A stretch of DNA of 64,000 bases from Nocardia terpenica (GCF_013186535.1 NZ_JABMCZ010000001.1:1550001-1614000), one strand, 5' to 3'; shown: positions 8,324-18,262, counted from the first letter of the stretch. Numbers and translations: made by a program. Notes: generated from the letters alone by a model not told the origin.

Positions 8324-9688
8324 GTGATCACCTTCCAGACGCTGACCATGCGGCTCGATGGAACGGCACTGCGCGTCGGGGACATCGGCTACGAGGAGGC
8401 CCGCAGCGGCGTGCAGCGTGCCTATCTGCACCGTCCATCGGTCGCTGTGCGCGCGACCTGTGTGGGCGATGTGCGGCTGGCGGTTCGGTACGCCGCCGAG
8501 CGCGGCCTCGACGTCGCGGTGCAGGCTACCGGACACGGCCTCAATGTCGCCACCAAAGGTGGTGTATTGATCGACGTCTCGCGGATGGCCGACGTCCGGG
8601 TGGATCCGGTGTCGCGCACTGTATGGGTGTCGGCCGGGACCCGATGGGAGCGGGTGATTGCCGCCGCGGCCGAGCACGGCTTGGCGCCGTTGTCCGGTTC
8701 CTCCCCGGACGTCGGTGTGGTCGGGTACACCCTCAGCGGTGGCCTCGGCCTGCTGAGTCGCAGATTCGGCTACGCGGCAGACCATGTGCGCCGGTTGGAG
8801 CTGGTCACCGCCGACGGAGAGGTCCGATCCGTGACACCGGGGGAGGATCTCTTCTGGGCGTTGCGGGGTGGCGGCGGAAACTTCGGCGTGGTGACCGGGT
8901 TGGAATTCGATTTGTTCCCGGTAGCCAGCCTCTATGGCGGTGGCTTGTACTTCGATACCGACCGCATACCTGTTGTGCTGAAGGCCTATCGGGAGTGGAC
9001 CGCGACGGTGCCGGACGGGATGTCTTCGAGCATCGGGCTGATCCCGCTGCCGGATGCCCCGGTCGTGCCGGCGCCGCTGCGCGGGCGGCATGTTGCACAC
9101 GTCCGTATTGCTTATCTCGGCACGGTCGAGGACGGTGAGCAGTGGGTGACTCCGCTTCGGGCATTGGGGGCATGTCTGGTGGACACTGTTGGCGAAATGC
9201 CTTACACGGCAACGGGTTCGATTCATAACGAACCGAAACAGCCGCGAAACTTCTACTGTACCAACGCGATGCTCAGCAAGTTCGACGCGTCGGTCCCGGA
9301 CGCCGTGCTCGATCTGGTCGGTCCTGGCGCTGAAACTTTCGCAGTGGTGCAGTTCAATCACCTGGGCGCAGCGCTGGCTCGTTATCCAGAGGTATCCAAC
9401 GCGGTATGTCATCGAGACGCCTCCCATGTGCTGCGAGTGGTGACCCTGCCTGCAGGACCCGAGCGGGACATGGCCCACGAGACTGCCGATGCCGTGACAC
9501 GGACCGTGGCGCCCTGGACATTCGGACGCTCACCCAACTTCGTGCAGGGGGAGTCGATTGCGCAGGAACAAATGCGAGATTGTTATGACACGACCACCTT
9601 CGGCAGGCTCTCCGCGATCAAGGCTGCCCACGACCCGAGCAATATGTTTCGGTGCAATGTCAATATCCCTCCGGCACCACGGATTTGA
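8324..9688 (+). CDS. FAD-linked oxidoreductase of the berberine-bridge type
   Basis: 454 residues from GTG 8324. An FAD-binding type 4 domain occupies about 40-210, with the histidyl-flavin motif QATGHGLN and the FAD loop GYTLSGGLGLLSRRFG. The BBE C-terminal motif (IKAAHDPSNMF...NIPP) is at 430-450. The Cys that gives a second flavin bond in many BBE enzymes is absent (GSSPDVG), so single covalent attachment is expected. This family oxidises phenols, alcohols or C-C bonds in tailoring of aromatic polyketides. It is the last gene of the + strand operon, and its 3' end overlaps the convergent regulator by 29 nt. Confidence 0.88.
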   Translation: MITFQTLTMRLDGTALRVGDIGYEEARSGVQRAYLHRPSVAVRATCVGDVRLAVRYAAERGLDVAVQATGHGLNVATKGGVLIDVSRMADVRVDPVSRTVWVSAGTRWERVIAAAAEHGLAPLSGSSPDVGVVGYTLSGGLGLLSRRFGYAADHVRRLELVTADGEVRSVTPGEDLFWALRGGGGNFGVVTGLEFDLFPVASLYGGGLYFDTDRIPVVLKAYREWTATVPDGMSSSIGLIPLPDAPVVPAPLRGRHVAHVRIAYLGTVEDGEQWVTPLRALGACLVDTVGEMPYTATGSIHNEPKQPRNFYCTNAMLSKFDASVPDAVLDLVGPGAETFAVVQFNHLGAALARYPEVSNAVCHRDASHVLRVVTLPAGPERDMAHETADAVTRTVAPWTFGRSPNFVQGESIAQEQMRDCYDTTTFGRLSAIKAAHDPSNMFRCNVNIPPAPRI

Positions 9689-11855
9689 TAATTGTGGCTT
9701 CCCGCGCGAGATCCCTGCTGGTTCGGTGATTCGTTTTTCGAGTCCCCGCTAACTCTGTGGCCAGCATTCGGAAGTACGGAATGAACCCCGCCAGCAGCGG
9801 AATGTGCCGTGCACCCGAGCCGGCCACCCAGGAGCGGACATCGAAACTGCCCGCCATGGACTGGTCGAATATGGCGAGCAGCACTCGCCGTTCGGCGGTT
9901 AGCCACGACATCGCCGCAGCGCAGTCAGCGAAATGCTCAGGATACGCGGTCGGGGATGCTGGAGGTAGGACATCGGGGTTCCGGTGCGGGTATAGCAGCC
10001 GAGCCGCATTGTGGGCCGTGTGCAGGTAGTGGTCGAGCATCCGAGTGGTGGCGGCGTGGCGTTGCTCGCGAGAGTCGATGGTGTGGGTGAGTTCGGTGGC
10101 GTAGGCACGCAGCAGATCATGGACGGCATACCGGCCGGGGGTGTGTTCGACGATCACATTACCGCCCACCAACTCGGACAATGCACGGCGCGTCTCGTCC
10201 GGGCTCTGGCCGACGAGGCTGATCACCGCGGCCACCGAAATATCCGGACCAGGGTGCAGGCTCAGCAGTCGGAACAGCCGCGCGGCCGGCGAAGTCAGGG
10301 TGGTGTACGACCAGGAGAACACAGCTCGCACCTGGCTCGCACCGTCACCGCCATCGAGCGCGTCCAGTTGCCGACCGGTTTCGCGTAGTTCGTCGACGAG
10401 AGTGGTGAGAGGGAAGCCGGTCAGTTGGGCGCGTGCGGCGACGATGGCCAAGGCGAGAGGGAGCCGAGCGCAGGCGGTGATGATCTTGTCGACCGCGTTC
10501 GGATCAGCAGCAATGCGGTCGGCGCCCAGCCGCTGGGCGAGTAACTCGTGTGCTTCTGCCATTGGTAGCAGGTCGAGCGTAAGGGCCTGCGCACCCTCGA
10601 CCGCGACCAGGGACGTCAGCTGGTTGCGGCTGGTCACGAGGACCAGGGCGCTGGGCGTTCCAGGTAGCAGCGGCCGAACCTGCTCGACGTCGCGGGCGTT
10701 GTCCAAGACGATCAACACCCGCCGGTTCGCAGTGAGGGTGCGATACAGGCCGACTCGGGCCGCTAGGCCGGCCGGTACTCGAGATCGCCGCACGCCAAGA
10801 GCGGCGAGAAATCCGCGCAGGGCCTCAGACGGGGACACCGCCAACTCTGTGGGGCCGAAGCCGCAAAGGTCGACATACAGCTGCCCGTCCGGGAACCGGT
10901 CTTTGACTCGATGCGCCCAATGAACCGCCAAGGCCGTCTTGCCGGCTCCGGCGGTGCCTGACATGGCCCAAATCCCGATCTGATTCTCAGCCGACAATAG
11001 GGCATCCAGCCGGGCGAGGTACTCGGTGCGGCCGGTGAACTTGCTGACGTCGGCCGGTAGCTGCCCTGGCACCGGAGCGGCCTGGGGAGAGCCGTAGTCA
11101 GACGGTGGTTGACGGATGCTCGAGCGCAGGACGGCCCGGTGCAACCTCTGCAAATCGTGCCCAGGGTCGATGCCCAGTTCGTCGGCTAGTGTCCGTCGGG
11201 TACGGGCGTACACCTCCAGGGCGTCCGCTGTACGCCCCACCCTGTGCAGTGCGCGTATCAGTTCCGCCGTGAGTGTCTCGGCGAACGGGTGTTGGTCGGT
11301 CAGCTCGGTCAGCGGTCCGATCACCGCCGCCGGGTCCCCTGCGCGGAGTTCGGACTGTGCCCAGGCCGCGACGACGTCCAGATACTCCTGCCGCCAGGCG
11401 GCGCGGTTTCGAAACGCCCACGGTCCGGGTAGCCCGGACAGCGGCTCGCCTCGCCACAGTGCAACCGCCGCGCGCAGATCGGTCACTCGGTCGCCGTCTC
11501 GACGATTCGGGTCCCGCGCGTTGGTCACCAACCGCCGGAACCGGTGGAGGTCGACACAGGACGGGTCGATGTCCAGCAGGTAGCCGCCGGAGGAGCGAAC
11601 CAACGGTACTGCGGTGGCGGTCGTGTCGCGCAAGTGGGCGAATAACCGGCGCAGCCGAGCGACATGCACTTGCAGGGTCCGACGTGCACCGATGGGAGCG
11701 ACCTCCCATACCCGGTCGATCAGTGTCTCGATCGTGACCAGATGCCCGGCGTGGACGAGCAGGATGGCCAAGACCAACCGCTCCTGCGGCCGCCCGAGCG
11801 GGATCATTCCATTTTCTGTGTGACCCTCTACCGGGCCGAGTAGGCAAAAATCCAC
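9660..11855 (-). CDS. SARP/AfsR-type pathway regulator with NB-ARC domain, TPR region missing
   Basis: 731 residues from GTG 11855, which follows a purine-rich GGGGGAAG; in-frame ATG 11870 and TTG 11876 are alternatives. The start VDFCLLGPVEG is typical of the family. The order is an OmpR-like winged helix (about 1-90), a bacterial transcriptional activator domain (95-240) and an NB-ARC ATPase with a P-loop near residue 300 (GTAGAGKTA) and VLIVLDNARD as Walker B. AfsR proteins continue with TPR repeats to about 950-1000 residues; this one stops just after the AMSWLTAERR segment, so it is C-terminally short. It probably activates the convergent aromatic polyketide operon. Confidence 0.88.
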   Translation of the reverse strand: MDFCLLGPVEGHTENGMIPLGRPQERLVLAILLVHAGHLVTIETLIDRVWEVAPIGARRTLQVHVARLRRLFAHLRDTTATAVPLVRSSGGYLLDIDPSCVDLHRFRRLVTNARDPNRRDGDRVTDLRAAVALWRGEPLSGLPGPWAFRNRAAWRQEYLDVVAAWAQSELRAGDPAAVIGPLTELTDQHPFAETLTAELIRALHRVGRTADALEVYARTRRTLADELGIDPGHDLQRLHRAVLRSSIRQPPSDYGSPQAAPVPGQLPADVSKFTGRTEYLARLDALLSAENQIGIWAMSGTAGAGKTALAVHWAHRVKDRFPDGQLYVDLCGFGPTELAVSPSEALRGFLAALGVRRSRVPAGLAARVGLYRTLTANRRVLIVLDNARDVEQVRPLLPGTPSALVLVTSRNQLTSLVAVEGAQALTLDLLPMAEAHELLAQRLGADRIAADPNAVDKIITACARLPLALAIVAARAQLTGFPLTTLVDELRETGRQLDALDGGDGASQVRAVFSWSYTTLTSPAARLFRLLSLHPGPDISVAAVISLVGQSPDETRRALSELVGGNVIVEHTPGRYAVHDLLRAYATELTHTIDSREQRHAATTRMLDHYLHTAHNAARLLYPHRNPDVLPPASPTAYPEHFADCAAAMSWLTAERRVLLAIFDQSMAGSFDVRSWVAGSGARHIPLLAGFIPYFRMLATELAGTRKTNHRTSRDLAREATIIKSVVPEGY

Positions 11856-12122
11856 AGATCTTCCCCCCATCCACAACCCTCAGACATTCCCCCCGGAAAA
11901 CAATCGGCGCAACCTGATTACCCCGCGATTACATCCTACCCTCGCGTGTTCGTAGAGGTCGGTGGCGGTGTCCGTCCGGAGCAGTACCTGTCCGGAGTTC
12001 GTGCAGGCTGTCCAGCTTCCGGTGATATCGATGGCTTGACAGCAAGATTCGGCGCAGCGGTGGCAGCGGATGTCGTGGCAGATCAGTGAATTGGTGAGTC
12101 GGCTGCCGAGTTCGGTATCACA

Positions 12123-12821
12123 CTATGATCGAAATTCGGGCGAATTGCCGAATGGTCGTGGTCGTACCAGCCCGGTCTGATAGGCGATGACCACCAGTTG
12201 TGTGCGGTCGCGGGCACGCAATTTGGTTATGGCGCGCTGGATATGGGTACGGACCGTCAGCGGGCTTACGACGAGGAGCTGGGCGATCTCGGCGTTGGAC
12301 ATGCCCTCGGCGGCTAGGGCCAGTACCTCCCGTTCCCGCCCAGTGAGCGCCGCCAGTCGTTCGTCGGCGTGGACCGGAACTTCAGGTTCGTTGGTGGCGA
12401 GGAACTGTGCGATCAAGGCTCGGGTGGCCGTGGGGGACAGCAGCGCCTCACCGCTGGCGACGGTTCTGATGCCGTCGAGGAGAGCTTCCGCGGAGATGTC
12501 CTTGCCGAGAAATCCGCTGGCGCCCGCGCGTAGGGCTTGGGCGACGTACTCGTCGGTTTCGAAGGTCGTGAGGATGAGGACGCGGGTGGCGGCCAGATTC
12601 GGATCGGCGCAGATATCGGTGGTGGCGGTGAGACCGTTGACGCGGGGCATGCGGATGTCCATGAGGACGACGGTGGGGTGGTGCGTGCGGGTCAGCGCGA
12701 CCGCTTCCTCGCCGTCGGCGGCTTCACCCACGACCGTCATGTCCGGGTTGGCCTCGATGAGCATTCGGAAGGTCGTACGCAGCAGCGCTTGGTCGTCGGC
12801 GATGAGGACGCTGATGGGCAT
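12123..12821 (-). CDS. NarL/LuxR-family response regulator
   Basis: 232 residues with an N-terminal receiver domain (acidic pair IADDQ, phospho-acceptor Asp in VVLMDIRMP, switch Thr in ILTTF, Lys in GKDI) and a C-terminal LuxR helix-turn-helix (LTGREREVLALAAEGMSNAEIA...VRTHI). It starts 14 nt after the kinase stop, so the pair is co-transcribed. Target genes are unknown; the MMPL exporter upstream in the operon is the obvious candidate. Confidence 0.93.
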   Translation of the reverse strand: MPISVLIADDQALLRTTFRMLIEANPDMTVVGEAADGEEAVALTRTHHPTVVLMDIRMPRVNGLTATTDICADPNLAATRVLILTTFETDEYVAQALRAGASGFLGKDISAEALLDGIRTVASGEALLSPTATRALIAQFLATNEPEVPVHADERLAALTGREREVLALAAEGMSNAEIAQLLVVSPLTVRTHIQRAITKLRARDRTQLVVIAYQTGLVRPRPFGNSPEFRS

Positions 12822-12835
12822 GGTCGTCGCTCGGG

Positions 12836-14002
12836 TCAGAGCCGGATCGGCAGTGTGGTCGTGACGGTGAACCGGCCTTCGGGTCGCGGTCCGGCCTGGA
12901 ACCGACCGCCCGCGGACAGGACGCGCTCACGCATCCCGACGATGCCGAAGCTCTTACCCTCGGGTTCGGGCTGCACGGGTCCGGCGGCGTTGCTGATGGT
13001 GATGGTGAGCCAATCCTCCCTGTACGTCAGCCGAACGGCGGCGGTCTTGGTGACGGCATGCTTGGCGGCGTTGGTGAGTGCCTCCTGCACTATGCGGAAG
13101 GCTGTCAGGTCCGTGCCCGGAGAAAGCGGTTGCTCCTCGCCCTCGACAGTGACGCCGACGTCGAGCCCGGCGGCGGCGAACGCGGCGGTGAGCTCCGGTA
13201 GCTGTCCGAGTCCGGGCGGGGGATCCAGCGGGGAGTTCGTATCGTCGAGGTTTCGCAACAGGCCCACGGCGGCCTTGAGTTCGCGTAACGCGGCGGATGT
13301 GGTGCCGCTCAGCTCCGTGAGGATTGCCTGGACCTGCTCGGGGCAGGGCTTCGCCAGGTAGGCGGCCGTCCCGGCCTGGGCGTTCGCCAGGGCCAAGTGG
13401 TGGGCGACGACGTCGTGCAGTTCGCGGGCGATCCGCACGCGGTCCTCGGCGACGCGCCGACGAGCCTCCGCCTCGCGGTTGCGCTCGGCGTATTCGGCAC
13501 GCGTCTCGACGGCCACGAGGTAGTCGCGCCGCAGACGGGCGGTGCCGGCCAGCGCGACCGGAAGTAGCAGGAACAGAATGGGATTCAGCACCGTGAGGGG
13601 CCAGGGATAGTCATAGCGATCGCCGATGGTCGCCGCCACGACGATCGATGCCGTCGCCGCCAGGTAATACAGATGAGTGGTCCGTCCGGGGATCTGCACG
13701 GCCAGTTCGTAGAGCGCGATCATCACGGGGGCGAGGAGCACCGGAGTGATCAGGAAGCCGGACCCTCCGGCCGCGGCTGCGGATGCCGCGGTGAACACGA
13801 CCACGATGCGCGGATGGCCGCGTCGCCACAGCAGGGCCAGCGCGCCGATCACGGCGGGTGGGATAGCGGACTGCCAGCCCAGGCTGGTGGACAGGTGGCT
13901 GTTGAGCACCGCGGGGCCGGATATCGCGAGCAGTAGCAGGGCGATGAGCGCCACGTCGACGACGCGATGGTCCCGCGTGTACCGACGCCAGCCGACCGCC
14001 AT
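12836..14002 (-). CDS. Membrane sensor histidine kinase (NarX/DegS type)
   Basis: 388 residues from ATG 14002 (a GTG directly before it is also possible), preceded by GGAGC. About five hydrophobic segments fill residues 15-160. A HisKA_3 dimerisation helix follows with the phospho-acceptor in ARELHDVVAHH, then an HATPase domain with NAAKHA and GIVGMRERV. The frame is open upstream to 14212, but that Arg/Gly-rich stretch overlaps the transporter gene and looks non-coding. It partners the response regulator 14 nt downstream. The signal is not evident. Confidence 0.9.
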   Translation of the reverse strand: MAVGWRRYTRDHRVVDVALIALLLLAISGPAVLNSHLSTSLGWQSAIPPAVIGALALLWRRGHPRIVVVFTAASAAAAGGSGFLITPVLLAPVMIALYELAVQIPGRTTHLYYLAATASIVVAATIGDRYDYPWPLTVLNPILFLLLPVALAGTARLRRDYLVAVETRAEYAERNREAEARRRVAEDRVRIARELHDVVAHHLALANAQAGTAAYLAKPCPEQVQAILTELSGTTSAALRELKAAVGLLRNLDDTNSPLDPPPGLGQLPELTAAFAAAGLDVGVTVEGEEQPLSPGTDLTAFRIVQEALTNAAKHAVTKTAAVRLTYREDWLTITISNAAGPVQPEPEGKSFGIVGMRERVLSAGGRFQAGPRPEGRFTVTTTLPIRL

Positions 14003-14073
14003 CACCTGCTCCGCCCCTCGAGTGACCTGGATCCATGGTGGCCGATTCCCGTATCGGAGGCCACCCCGCCGGG

Positions 14074-16293
14074 TCAGCCGTCCTCCGGAGCGCGTCCGGC
14101 CGCACCGGACACCGCGGCCACGGCCGGAGCGTCGGTGGCGCGGTGGTGCAGGGCCGCTCCTTCCACGTCGACGTGCGGCAGCAACCGGTCCAACCATCGC
14201 GGCAGCGCCCATGCCCGTCCACCGAGCAGTCCGAGGACGGCGGGCACCAGGGCCATGCGAACGATGAAGGCGTCGAACAGGATTGCGGCGGCCAGACCGA
14301 ACCCGATCATCTTGATCAGGGCTAGATCGGCGCCGACGAACCCGGAGAACACGGCGATCATGATCAGCGCGGCGGCCATCACCACCCGGGCGCTGTGCCG
14401 GAAACCGGTGACCACAGCTTGCCGGGCGGGCTCACCCTGACTCCTCGCCTCCCGTATCCGGGAAACCAGGAACACCTCGTAGTCCATGGCCAGGCCGAAG
14501 ATCATGCCCACCAGCACGATCGGCATCATGCTGATGATCGGGCCGGTCTGCTGCAGGCCGATCAGATCCGCGCCCCAACCCCACTGGAAGACCGCGACGA
14601 TCGTGCCCAGCGCGGCGAGCACCGACAGCAGGAATCCCAGGACAGCCTTGAGCGGTACCAGCAGGGAACGGAACAGTACCAGCAGCAGCACGAACGCCAG
14701 ACCCAGCACGAGCGCGAAGTAGGGGATGAGCGCGTTCTGTACCTTTTGTGCGACATCGATGTTCACTGCGGTGGTGCCGCTGACCAGGAAGGTCGCCCCG
14801 GTGCCAGCCTCGATGGTCGGGCGCGCGGCCCGGATGCGGTGGACTAGGTCCTTGGTTCGTTCGTCGGTGGGGGCAGTAGACGGTACGGCGGTCAGCAGCG
14901 CGGTGTCTTGTGCCGGATTGAACTGCGGCGGAGAAACGACCACCACGCCTGCGGTACTGGCGATCTTCGTGGTGATGGTGTGCACGGCCGCCTGTGGATC
15001 GCCGGCGCGGCGGGTGTCCACCACGATGGTCAGTGGGCCGTTGGCGCCGGGGCCGAAGCCGCGGGCGAGGTCGTCGTACGCCCGGCGCTCGGTGGTCCTG
15101 GTGGATTTCGCCTCGTCACCGGGCATTCCGAGTTGCAGGTGCGCGACCGGCACGGCCAGCACCGCCAAGACCGCGACTAGGGCCAGCACTACGAGCACGG
15201 GTCCACGCAGGACGAATCCGGCCCATCGGGCCCCGCCATTGTCGGTCATCGATCCGGTTGTGCCCCTGCGGGTTCGGCGAGACAGGACGGCGTTCGGGCA
15301 GAAGGCCAGTAGCGCGGGCACCAGGGTCAGTGCGATGAGGACCGCGATCGCGACCGCTCCAGCGGCGCTGAGCCCCATCTTGGCCGCCGTCGGAATGCCG
15401 ACCACCGTCAGCCCGGCGAGCGCGACGATGACTGTCGCCCCGGCGAAGACCACGGCCGAGCCCGCAGTGCCCACAGCGAGGCCTGCGGCTTCCTCGGGGG
15501 AGTGCTTGTCGGCTCTCTCCTCGCGGTAGCGGGAGACGACGAACAGGGCGTAGTCGATGCCGACCGCCAGCCCCAGCATCGAGGCCAGGGTGTTGCTGGA
15601 GGTAGACAGCCCGAGTGCACTGCCGAGGGTGAGGATGGTGAGCATGCTGACTCCGACGCCGAGCAGAGCGGTCACCAGCGGTAGCCCGGCCGCCACCAGT
15701 GAACCGAACATGATCAAGAGCACCAGCCCGGCGAACACGACACCGATCACCTCGCTGATCCCACCGACCTTGGGTTTGCCGGCGAGCACAGGCCCGCCGA
15801 CCTCCACGGTCAACCCCGCCGCCCGAGCTTGATTGACGGTCACTTGCAGCTGGTCCTTCGTGGAGCCGGTGAGGTTGTCGACGGTCGCCCGATACATGAC
15901 GCTCGCGTATGCCGTAGACCCGTCCGGACTCACTCCGCCCGCCTGGAACGGGCTCGTGACAGTGGCGACCTGGCTTCCCTGCCCGATCTCGCCAACGAAC
16001 CGCTCGATAGCCGCCCGGTACCGGGAGTCGGTGACCTTGTCCCCCACAGGGGAGACGAACACGACTCGGGCCGTTGCCTTGTCGATATCCCCCATGCCGC
16101 CGGGGAAGCGCTGCTGAACCAGGTCCAAAGCGCTCTGCGCCTCGATACCGGGCATGGATGCGCTGTCCTCGGGGAGCCCGGATGCGGTGCTCGATGCTAT
16201 GCCGACACCTCCCAGAACGACCGCCCACACCAGAATGACGTACCAGCGCCGCCGATAGGCCAGGCGGCCCAGCCGGTAGAGAAACGTAGCCAC
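14074..16293 (-). CDS. MMPL/RND-type membrane exporter
   Basis: 739 residues from GTG 16293 (GGGAGG ten bases before); an ATG at 16329 would add 12 residues. Twelve predicted membrane spans are arranged as two repeats, each with one N-terminal span, a large outside loop (first at about 45-170) and a five-helix bundle. SDY-like motifs typical of actinobacterial MMPL proteins are present (GIDYALFVVSRYREE and AMDYEVFLVSRIREA), carrying the Asp-Tyr proton-relay pair. MMPL proteins export lipids or antibiotics. Gene order MMPL-kinase-regulator suggests a signal-controlled export or self-protection system. Confidence 0.92.
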   Translation of the reverse strand: MATFLYRLGRLAYRRRWYVILVWAVVLGGVGIASSTASGLPEDSASMPGIEAQSALDLVQQRFPGGMGDIDKATARVVFVSPVGDKVTDSRYRAAIERFVGEIGQGSQVATVTSPFQAGGVSPDGSTAYASVMYRATVDNLTGSTKDQLQVTVNQARAAGLTVEVGGPVLAGKPKVGGISEVIGVVFAGLVLLIMFGSLVAAGLPLVTALLGVGVSMLTILTLGSALGLSTSSNTLASMLGLAVGIDYALFVVSRYREERADKHSPEEAAGLAVGTAGSAVVFAGATVIVALAGLTVVGIPTAAKMGLSAAGAVAIAVLIALTLVPALLAFCPNAVLSRRTRRGTTGSMTDNGGARWAGFVLRGPVLVVLALVAVLAVLAVPVAHLQLGMPGDEAKSTRTTERRAYDDLARGFGPGANGPLTIVVDTRRAGDPQAAVHTITTKIASTAGVVVVSPPQFNPAQDTALLTAVPSTAPTDERTKDLVHRIRAARPTIEAGTGATFLVSGTTAVNIDVAQKVQNALIPYFALVLGLAFVLLLVLFRSLLVPLKAVLGFLLSVLAALGTIVAVFQWGWGADLIGLQQTGPIISMMPIVLVGMIFGLAMDYEVFLVSRIREARSQGEPARQAVVTGFRHSARVVMAAALIMIAVFSGFVGADLALIKMIGFGLAAAILFDAFIVRMALVPAVLGLLGGRAWALPRWLDRLLPHVDVEGAALHHRATDAPAVAAVSGAAGRAPEDG

Positions 16294-16384
16294 GGAACAG
16301 CGCCCTCCCAGCTCGGAATCGTTTATCACGTTCAGCCTCGTCCCGGTGCGAGGCGCCGTCGTCGTGCGATTGCTGATACCTGCC

Positions 16385-16400
16385 TACTGAAATTGCAGTA
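16385..16400. promoter_or_regulatory. Interrupted palindrome TACTG-N-AATT-N-CAGTA upstream of the MMPL operon
   Basis: Fourteen of sixteen positions are symmetrical: TACTG, one base, AATT, one base, CAGTA. It sits 92 nt upstream of the MMPL start in the 133-nt gap after asnB. This is a plausible dimeric operator, perhaps for the NarL-type regulator of the same operon. No biochemical support is available here. Confidence 0.45.
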
Positions 16401-16426
16401 CGCCACGACCACCCCGCGGCGGGCGA

Positions 16427-18262
16427 TCAGTCCAGCTTCAGCGTGGGCTTCCGGAGGTCCAACCAGGTTGCGAAGTCGAGGAATCGTTCGATGCCGAACC
16501 GCTGTGCCGGGGTGATGGTGTCGACGGTCGTGTTGCTCGCCGCCAGCACCTCCTCCCGGTTGTAGAGGTCTATGACCGGATGGCCGTTGGTGACCAGGCC
16601 TCGTACCTGATCTTGGATAGCGGTGAGGTAGTGGGGGTCGTAGCTGCCCGGGTAGCCGCTCTTCTTGCGGTCGGCCACCACCGCAGGCAGCAGGTTGCGT
16701 GTGGCGCCGCGCAGGATGCTCTTCTCTCTGCCGTCATAGGTCTTCATCGACCATGGCGTGTTGAACACGTACTGCACCAGCCGGTGGTCGCAGTAAGGCA
16801 CTCGAACTTCGAGGCCGACCGCCATCGAGATCCGGTCCTTGCGATCGAGCATGAGCCGTAGCACCCGCGTCAGACTCAGATGGCACACTTCCCGCATGCG
16901 TCGTTCCAGTCCGGATTCGGATTCCCGGTGTGGGACCTCCCGAAGCGCCTGCCGGTACTGATCCGCGGCGTATGTCTCCAGGTCCAGTTTCCCGACGAGG
17001 TATGGATCCAGCATCCCGGTGGCCCGCAGGGGGGAGTTCTGATTGCCCAGCCAGGGAAAGCCGTCGATGCTGCGCATGGCGTCGACGTGGAACCACGGGT
17101 AGCCGCCAAAAATCTCATCCGACGATTCACCGGACAATGCTACGGTCGACCGCTCTCGAATTGCCTTGAACAGCAGGTACAGCGAGTTATCTCGGTCACC
17201 GAAAGCTCCGGGGAAATCCCTGGCGCCGACCGAGGCAGCCCGAACCGCCGGGTCGGCCATCTCGGTGCCGTCCAAAACGATGTCCTTGTGCTCGCAGGCG
17301 ATGTGTTCGGCGAGAAGGTGTACATACGGGGTGTCGTGGGTCAGCGATATCTCGTTGGCCCGGAAGTTGTCCGCTTGCTGAGCGAAGTCCACCGCGAAAC
17401 TGCGCACAACCTCGCCTTGGCGCTGCAGCTCGGCAGCGGCGAGCGCAGTCATAGCCGAGGAGTCGAGTCCGCCGGATAGCAGCGTGCACTTCGGCACATC
17501 GGCGATCAGCTGACGGTGGATGATGTCGTCCAGCAGTTCCCGCACCCGGGCCACCGTGGTTGGCTGATCGTCCGTGTGCTCCTCGGCCTGCAGCTTCCAA
17601 TAGCATCTCTCGCGTAACCCGGTGCGATCCAGCACCGCGAAATGGCCGGGCCGCAGCTCGCGCATACCCTCCCAGACCGCGTGTCCCGGAGTTTTGGCGA
17701 AGGTGAGAATTTCTCGCAGTCCGTCGAGACAGACCAGGGCATCTGCGAGCGGGTTGGCCAAGATGGCTTTCGGCTCGGAGCCGAACAGCACACCGCCGTC
17801 GATCGGGTAGTAGTAGAACGGCTTGATTCCCATCCGGTCCCGGATCATCACCAGCTTGTCGACGCGGGAGTCCCAGATGGCGAAACCGTACATGCCGTTC
17901 AGCCGGTCTACGACCGCCTCACCCCACTTCAGATAACCGCGGAGGACCACCTCGGTATCAGAATCGGTGCGGAACGTTGTGCCCTGACGGCGCAATTCGT
18001 CGCGCAGTTCGATGAAGTTGTAGGTCTCGCCCGAATAGACGGTCGCTACCGGCCCCTGCGGGGTGTCGATGACCATCGGCTGTGTGCCGCCGGGCAGGTC
18101 GATCACGGCGAGCCGACGGTGCCCCAACGCGACATGCGCGCCGAGCCATGTCCCCGATTCGTCCGGCCCCCGGCAGGACATGGTCGCGGTCATCGCCTCC
18201 AGCGTGGACTTTCGTGAAGAAAGATCTTCACCGAACGATACCCAGCCAGCAATACCGCACAT
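16427..18262 (-). CDS. asnB: Asparagine synthetase (glutamine-hydrolysing) family amidotransferase
   Basis: 611 residues from ATG 18262, placing the class II glutaminase nucleophile Cys at position 2 (MCGIAGW); AAAGGGGAAA lies before the start. The N-terminal glutaminase domain (1-210) contains CRGPDESG and HRRLAVIDL. The synthetase domain has the ATP-binding SGGLDSSA and the GESSDEIFGGYPW motif. It makes Asn from Asp, or amidates another carboxylate. OxyD, an AsnB-like enzyme of oxytetracycline synthesis, makes an amide starter for a type II PKS, so a link to the nearby aromatic cluster is possible but unproven. The gene has its own upstream region with a palindrome. Confidence 0.88.
   Translation of the reverse strand: MCGIAGWVSFGEDLSSRKSTLEAMTATMSCRGPDESGTWLGAHVALGHRRLAVIDLPGGTQPMVIDTPQGPVATVYSGETYNFIELRDELRRQGTTFRTDSDTEVVLRGYLKWGEAVVDRLNGMYGFAIWDSRVDKLVMIRDRMGIKPFYYYPIDGGVLFGSEPKAILANPLADALVCLDGLREILTFAKTPGHAVWEGMRELRPGHFAVLDRTGLRERCYWKLQAEEHTDDQPTTVARVRELLDDIIHRQLIADVPKCTLLSGGLDSSAMTALAAAELQRQGEVVRSFAVDFAQQADNFRANEISLTHDTPYVHLLAEHIACEHKDIVLDGTEMADPAVRAASVGARDFPGAFGDRDNSLYLLFKAIRERSTVALSGESSDEIFGGYPWFHVDAMRSIDGFPWLGNQNSPLRATGMLDPYLVGKLDLETYAADQYRQALREVPHRESESGLERRMREVCHLSLTRVLRLMLDRKDRISMAVGLEVRVPYCDHRLVQYVFNTPWSMKTYDGREKSILRGATRNLLPAVVADRKKSGYPGSYDPHYLTAIQDQVRGLVTNGHPVIDLYNREEVLAASNTTVDTITPAQRFGIERFLDFATWLDLRKPTLKLD

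Noticed and set aside
14003..14212. N-terminal extension of the histidine kinase
   Set aside because: Arg/Gly-rich frame running over the MMPL 3' end; the conserved protein begins at ATG 14002 with a ribosome site.
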